Below are positions 30,260 to 34,779 of a stretch of DNA of 34,779 nucleotides, piece by piece (positions within the stretch are counted from its first letter, which is position 1; the number at the start of each line of letters is the position of its first letter). Below the pieces are notes generated by a model that made no database searches, was not told the DNA's origin, and was given only the letters and a program-made list of their open reading frames with translations. This DNA is from Actinomycetes bacterium (GTDB taxonomy: Bacteria > Actinomycetota > Acidimicrobiia > Acidimicrobiales > SZUA-35). The translations under genes were made by a program, and so were the position numbers. The stretch covers positions 1-34,779 of the forward strand of contig JAAETV010000561.1 of assembly GCA_024227975.1 (NCBI GenBank), written 5' to 3'.

Positions 30260-31120
30260 ATGGCAACACTCTTCGACTTCAGCGGCAAGCAGGTGATCAT
30301 CACTGGGGCCGCCTCAGGAATCGGGGCAGCAACGACCTCCCTCATCATCGAACACGGGGCCACCGTCCACACCCTCGATGTCGCTCCCGTCAACGCCGAC
30401 GGCGAGTCATACCTCTGCGACCTCGGTGACCCGGGAGCAATCGAAGCGACCGTCGAGCGCCTACCGGCGACCATCGACGTCGTCATGAGTTGTGCGGGCG
30501 TCCCCAATGGTGGACGGTTCAGCCCTGAGGAGGTCATGAAGATCAACTGGCTCGGCCTGCGCCACCTCACCGAGCTCCTCCTCCCCCGTATCCCGGCCGG
30601 AGGATCGGTGGTCAACATAGCCTCCACTGCCGGGCGGGCCTGGGCTGAACGCCAGGCCGAGCATCACCAGCTGATGGAGGCGGCCACCTTCGAGGCCGGG
30701 CTGGCCTGGACCCGGGCCAACCCTGATGTCGTTGGCGACGGCTACGCGTTCTCCAAAGAAGCGGTGCAGTTCTACACCCTGTGGCGCTCGGTCCAGCTCC
30801 TCCCGGCTGGAATCCGGATGAACAGCATCTGTCCCGGGGTGACCAACACCTCGATCATCCCCGACTTTCGCCGCGGCCTCGGCGATGACCTGATCGATCA
30901 GGCCGAGGCGGTGGCCGGGAGGATGGCCCGCCCCGAGGAGATGGCCCCGGCCATGTTGTTTCTGGCCGACCAGGCTGCGGCCAGCTACCTCAACGGGGTG
31001 AATCTCAATATCGATCGGGGCACCGGGGCCGCCCGAGCTAGTGGCCAATCGGACCCGGTTGCCATCTGGGGTGAGACGGAATCAGGATCCGAGCTGGACT
31101 CGACGGCCATCGGTTCGTAG
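30260..31120 (+). CDS. Short-chain dehydrogenase/reductase (SDR)
   Basis: The 286-residue classical SDR has TGAASGIG (NAD(P) binding), NIASTAG with the catalytic Ser, and YAFSKEAV with the Tyr/Lys pair. The insertion between the Ser and Tyr motifs (about 35 residues), the CPGVTNTSI segment and the general sequence style recall 3-alpha-hydroxysteroid dehydrogenase-like SDRs, which have an enlarged middle section. Asp at the end of the second strand (LDVAP) favours NAD over NADP. The substrate is unknown. The C-terminus, of about 35 residues after the core, is polar, and its last 39 bp overlap the end of the convergent amidase gene. Confidence 0.9.
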   Translation: MATLFDFSGKQVIITGAASGIGAATTSLIIEHGATVHTLDVAPVNADGESYLCDLGDPGAIEATVERLPATIDVVMSCAGVPNGGRFSPEEVMKINWLGLRHLTELLLPRIPAGGSVVNIASTAGRAWAERQAEHHQLMEAATFEAGLAWTRANPDVVGDGYAFSKEAVQFYTLWRSVQLLPAGIRMNSICPGVTNTSIIPDFRRGLGDDLIDQAEAVAGRMARPEEMAPAMLFLADQAAASYLNGVNLNIDRGTGAARASGQSDPVAIWGETESGSELDSTAIGS

Positions 31121-32563
31121 ATCAGGGGTCTCGGTCCGTAGGCGGCTGAAGTCCGGACGAGGCCGGCTCATAACCCCATCGGCGGCGAAGGCCGTTTCGA
31201 ATCCTTGCGCCATCGACAGTAGGCGGTGGTCATCGTATGCCGGTCCGATCAGTTGCAAACCGAAGGGGAGACCATGGTCGTCGAGCCCGCATGGCAAGGC
31301 GGTCACCGGATGGCCGACCACCGTGATCGAGGCGGTAAGGGCCAGCCAGGCCATGTAGTTCTCGACCGGGGCCCCGTCGATCTCCATGGGGTAGAGCTGA
31401 CGCCAGGGGAAAGGGGAGACACTGACCCCGGGGCAGATCACGATGTCGACCTGGTCGAACTGGGCCTGGAAGTGTTGGTACAGCTCCATCTGGGTCCGTC
31501 GACCGGCAGCGATGACCTCCATGGGGGTGGCTAGAGCCGACTCATAGGTGCGGCGGATATTGGGATTGAAGCCCTCGTCCCACGATTCGGCCTCCCGCTG
31601 ATACTGGACGGCGAAGACATCGCTCCGCAGCCTCCAATCGACGTCGGCGGCCGCCCGCAGATCGATGTCGAGCTCGACACATGACCCGACGAGGGACGCC
31701 ATGCGCTCCACCCTCTGGCGGAAGGTAGCCCTGACCGATTCCGAGACCAGTACCCCACCGAGATCCTCGCTGACCCCGACCCGCAAGGTCGACAGATCGA
31801 TCTCGTTGAGGGTGGCGAAGGCGGTGTTGTCGAGGGGAAACGACATCGGATCCCGCCGGTTCCGCCCGGCAATGGCCGACAGCAACAGGGCACTGTCGCC
31901 AACCGTGCGCCCCATGGGCCCCTGGACCGAATAGAACGTCTGGGTGATGGTCCTCTCCTCGAACGGGACCACTCCCGGGGTGGAGCGATGGCCGACAACC
32001 CCGCAGTAGCAGGCTGGGATGCGGAGGCTGCCCCCGTGATCCGAACCAGTGGCCAAGGGCACCATCTCCGCCGCCAGGACCACGGCCGAGCCGCCAGATG
32101 AGCCTCCACACGTCAGCTGGGGATCGAACGGGTTGCCGGTGGCTCCAAAGAGGCGGTTGACGGTATTGGCCCCGATACTGCGTTCGGGCACGTTTGTCTT
32201 GCCGACCACGATCCCGCCCGCCTGACGGACCCGGGCCACGATCCCAGCGTCGACTGTTGGTACATGATCAGCGTTGGCTTCGGCCCCCAGGGTGGTTGGG
32301 ATCCCGGCGGTGGCTTGGAGGTCCTTGATGGCGACGGGCAGCCCGTGGAGGGGACCGAGCTCATCACCTCGAGCCACGGCATCAGCGGCGGCAGCCGCTT
32401 CGGCCCGAGCCCTCTCGTCGGCCCGCACGACCATGGCGTTGACGGCTGGATCGATGGCATCGGTCTGGGTCAAGCACGCATCGAGTAGCTCGACTGGAGA
32501 CAGCTCACCTTGGCCGATGAGGCGGCGAGCCTCCGAAGCGTCGAGCTCATTTGGCTTGGTCAC
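31082..32563 (-). CDS. Amidase-signature-family amidohydrolase
   Basis: The 493-residue protein has the amidase-signature Ser-cisSer-Lys triad: Lys80 in PVAIKD, cis-Ser155 in CGGSSGGSA and nucleophile Ser179 in GSDHGGSLRIPA. The family hydrolyses many amides, and the substrate is not predictable from motifs alone. It starts with GTG at 32563, overlapping the stop of the HyuA-HyuB fusion by 4 nt (GTGA), so the two are co-translated. This suggests it works on a related compound, for instance the carbamoyl or amide product of a cyclic imide or hydantoin. The 3' end overlaps the convergent SDR by 39 bp. Confidence 0.92.
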   Translation of the reverse strand: MTKPNELDASEARRLIGQGELSPVELLDACLTQTDAIDPAVNAMVVRADERARAEAAAAADAVARGDELGPLHGLPVAIKDLQATAGIPTTLGAEANADHVPTVDAGIVARVRQAGGIVVGKTNVPERSIGANTVNRLFGATGNPFDPQLTCGGSSGGSAVVLAAEMVPLATGSDHGGSLRIPACYCGVVGHRSTPGVVPFEERTITQTFYSVQGPMGRTVGDSALLLSAIAGRNRRDPMSFPLDNTAFATLNEIDLSTLRVGVSEDLGGVLVSESVRATFRQRVERMASLVGSCVELDIDLRAAADVDWRLRSDVFAVQYQREAESWDEGFNPNIRRTYESALATPMEVIAAGRRTQMELYQHFQAQFDQVDIVICPGVSVSPFPWRQLYPMEIDGAPVENYMAWLALTASITVVGHPVTALPCGLDDHGLPFGLQLIGPAYDDHRLLSMAQGFETAFAADGVMSRPRPDFSRLRTETPDLRTDGRRVQLGS

Positions 32564-34779
32564 TGACCCTCCCGGTCACTACGGGTAGCTGCCGTTTCAT
32601 CGGCATCGACGCCACGTCCGTCAGAGGTGATGATCACCCCGTAATCAGCAGCCGCGGCCTCGACCGAGACCACCCCGTCCCGGACATCTCGCAGTACGAG
32701 AGCCGGATCCCGCTCGAAGGGGTCGCCCCAGCCCCCTCCCCCCGGGGTCAGAGCGATCATGCGGGCTGGGCCGAGCTGGCGAACCCCGTACTTCGGAGGG
32801 ACGAACCGTCTACCGTCGATCCCGGAATCGAGCAGTTCGACCCATTCCTGGCCGACCCGGCCCACTCCTCCCCCTCCAACGCCATAGCCGGATGGGGTGT
32901 CGAGCCCTTCGGCCCGGAACGACCAGGTGGCCGGAACGTCGACATCAGCTTCGTAGCGAACCCCGGTTCCGCCCCGGTTGCGGCCGGCGCCGGCGGCGTC
33001 GGTTCGGAACTCCCAGCAGCGGTAGGTGACAGGGAAGTTCTGTTCGTGGAACTCCAGGTTTGGCAGGTCGAGACCACCCAGGGTGATGAGGTGCCCCATC
33101 TGATTGAAGCCATCACGTTCAGCTGTTGCTCCCGGACTACCCATGGCGTGCCAGTGGTACATCACCCAGGTAGCCCCATCGTCGTCGAACCCAGCCACAT
33201 GGCCGTGCACAGTCTTGGACCAGCCGGCCAGGGCTCGGGACGGGTCGGCCTTGGCCAGCGCCTTCCATACTGCGTGGACGATCTCGTGAGCCACGAACAC
33301 GGTGTTCATGGTCATGGGGGCCGGGGGTCTGGCGTTTACGATGCTGCCCTCGGGGGCCACGATCTCGACCCGGCGGTAGGTCCCCTCGTTGCGGGGGATG
33401 TCAGTGTCGAAGAACGATGACACGGCGAGGAAGGCGGCCGAGTGTGTGTTGGCCAGAGACGAGTTCTTGAACCCTCTGATCTGATCGTCGCTACCGGTGA
33501 AGTCGATCAGCATCCGGTCGCCGGTCACGGTGATAGTGGCCCTGACCTCGATTTCCATCGGATCGAAGCAATCGTTGTCGCTGAAATCGGAGCCGATGTA
33601 CACGCCGTCGGGCAGACGGGCGACGGCCTGGCCCATCCTTCGCTCGGCATGGTCGAGGATCCCGTCGAGGTGGTTGAAGTAGTTCTCGACGCCGAGGTCG
33701 TCGACCAGGTCGATGACCCGCTCGGCCCCGATCCTGGTCGAGCCGATCATGGCTAGCAGGTCACCGTCGAGCAGTTCGGGGGTGCGGCAGTTGATGAGGA
33801 GTAGCTCCCAGACATCGGCGCGAACCTGGCCCTGTTCCACCAGCTTGAGCACGGGGAGGCGGATGCCTTCGTGCCAGATCTCTGTCGCTTCAGGGTTGTA
33901 GGTACCAGCAATCCCGCCCCCGATGTCTGACTGATGGGCCCGGTTGCAGCAGAAGCCGACGAGGCGGGACGAACCTGCGCCGGACTCGGACTCGGATTCG
34001 GACTCGACGAAGATAGGACGGGCGATGACCCAGTCCGGAAGATGGTTCCCACCAGCCACATAGGGGTCAGACAACAGGAACACGTCATCGGGGGCGATGT
34101 CGTCACCCCAGCGGGCCAGCAGGGCCCGCACCGCGAATCCGCCGCCCCCGGTGTGGATCGGGAGCCCATCAGCGTTGGCCGCCAGGGTGCCATCGGCGGT
34201 GGCTATGAAACAGGAGAAGTCGTGAGACTGGCTGAAGATGGTGCTGCGAGCAGTGCGGGTCATGACCCAACCCATATGGCGGGTGATCTGATCGAGCCGG
34301 TTCTGCATCAACGACAGAACGATCGGATCGAGGCCAGGGGAGGAATCCACCGTCGAAGTGGGGGTCGGGGTTGTGGTCCCAGTCACCTCGATGGCGAAAT
34401 TGGCGGTGTCGTCGACGATGAGGGTGGCATCGGGGCCAACCACAACCGTGGTGGTCTGCTCCTCGACCAGGACCGGTCCGGCCAGGAGGACCCCGGCCTC
34501 GGTCAGGTCGCGGCCCCGGTAGACAGGGGTGTCGAGCCAGCCGTGGCTTCCGTGCCACACCTTGCGCGTCTCCTGGGGCTCGGGGCTGACCGCGCCGCCG
34601 CTGGCCCGAGCTGGTGCAAGGGTGCCGGTGGAGGCGGTGGCGACGATCCGAGCTGTCGCCACCATGATCGTGCCCTGAGGTTGGACATGGCCATACAGCC
34701 GCTCGTAGTCGACCTCGAAAGCGGCTCGGACGGCCACTGGGTCGAAGTGGTCGACGGGTACCTTCAGTGACCACAGCTG
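32560..34779 (-). CDS. HyuA-HyuB fused hydantoinase/5-oxoprolinase-type protein (5' end beyond the window)
   Basis: The frame is open from the right edge (34779) to the TGA at 32560, showing 739 residues. The first part carries a HyuA-type C-terminus (FEVDYERLYGH, then VYRGRDL and GPVLVEEQTTTVVVGPD). A Thr/Pro linker TGTTTPTPTSTVDSS follows. The remainder is a full HyuB domain (LDPIVLSLMQNRLDQI, HTGGGGFAVR, PYVAGGNHLPDW, GGGGWGDPFERDP). Single-chain HyuA-HyuB proteins include 5-oxoprolinases, which open cyclic amides with ATP. The ATP-binding part lies outside the window. A Ser-Glu repeat (ESESESESG) interrupts one loop. The downstream amidase is coupled by a GTGA overlap, so the pair probably acts in sequence. 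Confidence 0.9.
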   Translation of the reverse strand, partial: QLWSLKVPVDHFDPVAVRAAFEVDYERLYGHVQPQGTIMVATARIVATASTGTLAPARASGGAVSPEPQETRKVWHGSHGWLDTPVYRGRDLTEAGVLLAGPVLVEEQTTTVVVGPDATLIVDDTANFAIEVTGTTTPTPTSTVDSSPGLDPIVLSLMQNRLDQITRHMGWVMTRTARSTIFSQSHDFSCFIATADGTLAANADGLPIHTGGGGFAVRALLARWGDDIAPDDVFLLSDPYVAGGNHLPDWVIARPIFVESESESESGAGSSRLVGFCCNRAHQSDIGGGIAGTYNPEATEIWHEGIRLPVLKLVEQGQVRADVWELLLINCRTPELLDGDLLAMIGSTRIGAERVIDLVDDLGVENYFNHLDGILDHAERRMGQAVARLPDGVYIGSDFSDNDCFDPMEIEVRATITVTGDRMLIDFTGSDDQIRGFKNSSLANTHSAAFLAVSSFFDTDIPRNEGTYRRVEIVAPEGSIVNARPPAPMTMNTVFVAHEIVHAVWKALAKADPSRALAGWSKTVHGHVAGFDDDGATWVMYHWHAMGSPGATAERDGFNQMGHLITLGGLDLPNLEFHEQNFPVTYRCWEFRTDAAGAGRNRGGTGVRYEADVDVPATWSFRAEGLDTPSGYGVGGGGVGRVGQEWVELLDSGIDGRRFVPPKYGVRQLGPARMIALTPGGGGWGDPFERDPALVLRDVRDGVVSVEAAAADYGVIITSDGRGVDADETAATRSDREGQ

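Noticed and set aside
33934..34770. 278-residue open frame on the plus strand
   Set aside because: It is antisense to the HyuA-HyuB fusion and Gly/His/Arg-rich; a shadow frame.

Overview
The window is high-GC DNA with dense, often overlapping genes. Several families are common in Actinobacteria: a TIGR03086/mycothiol-type DinB protein, a CpaE/TadZ-CpaF pair, a GlnX-like four-helix sensor, CaiB/BaiF CoA-transferases and APH-type acyl-CoA-associated kinases. Many genes have a TANNNT -10 box only 5 to 10 nt before the start codon, which points to leaderless transcription. I infer an actinobacterium, perhaps in or near Acidimicrobiia; this is not proven. There are no rRNA or tRNA genes, insertion sequences, phage genes or CRISPR arrays, so it reads as chromosomal core and metabolic DNA.

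Layout. 1-4465: a leftward partial coiled-coil gene, then a rightward coupled trio (duplicated membrane sensor, Tat lipoprotein binding protein of PotD type, PLP decarboxylase). 4466-6559: small genes (a C-terminal fragment of a lipocalin-like family, a PH-like protein, a DinB/MDMPI-type protein, a hemerythrin-like protein). 6602-14715: a leftward operon with a two-subunit B12-dependent acyl-CoA mutase, 3-hydroxyacyl-CoA dehydrogenase, TetR regulator, MeaB chaperone GTPase, a fused double CaiB/BaiF CoA-transferase and an APH-type kinase. A thiolase at 14812-16002 diverges from it across a symmetric, palindrome-containing promoter. 16003-16579: terminator hairpins, a 33-bp tandem repeat and a small secreted protein. 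16580-18539: a polytopic membrane protein with a duplicated His/Asp motif and a crotonase. 18743-21254: CpaE-like and CpaF ATPases. 21259-24660: an esterase, an SNase-LTD lipoprotein and a PEP-utilizing swivel-domain protein without ATP-grasp. 24671-30216: pyrC, thrC, a double AhpD-like protein and polX. 30260-34779: an SDR, an amidase and a HyuA-HyuB fusion cut by the right edge.

How the genes work together. The 6602-16002 block reads as one catabolic module. A carboxylic acid would be activated by CoA transfer, its carbon skeleton rearranged by the B12 mutase (protected by MeaB), oxidised by the dehydrogenase and cleaved or condensed by the thiolase, under TetR control, with an APH kinase that may act on a hydroxyacyl-CoA. 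Three of its enzymes depart from their family active sites: the mutase lacks the usual His and substrate Arg, the thiolase lacks its second Cys, and the N-terminal CoA-transferase half lacks its Asp. The substrate is therefore probably not methylmalonyl-CoA and the pathway may be undescribed. This block is the best candidate here for a new system.
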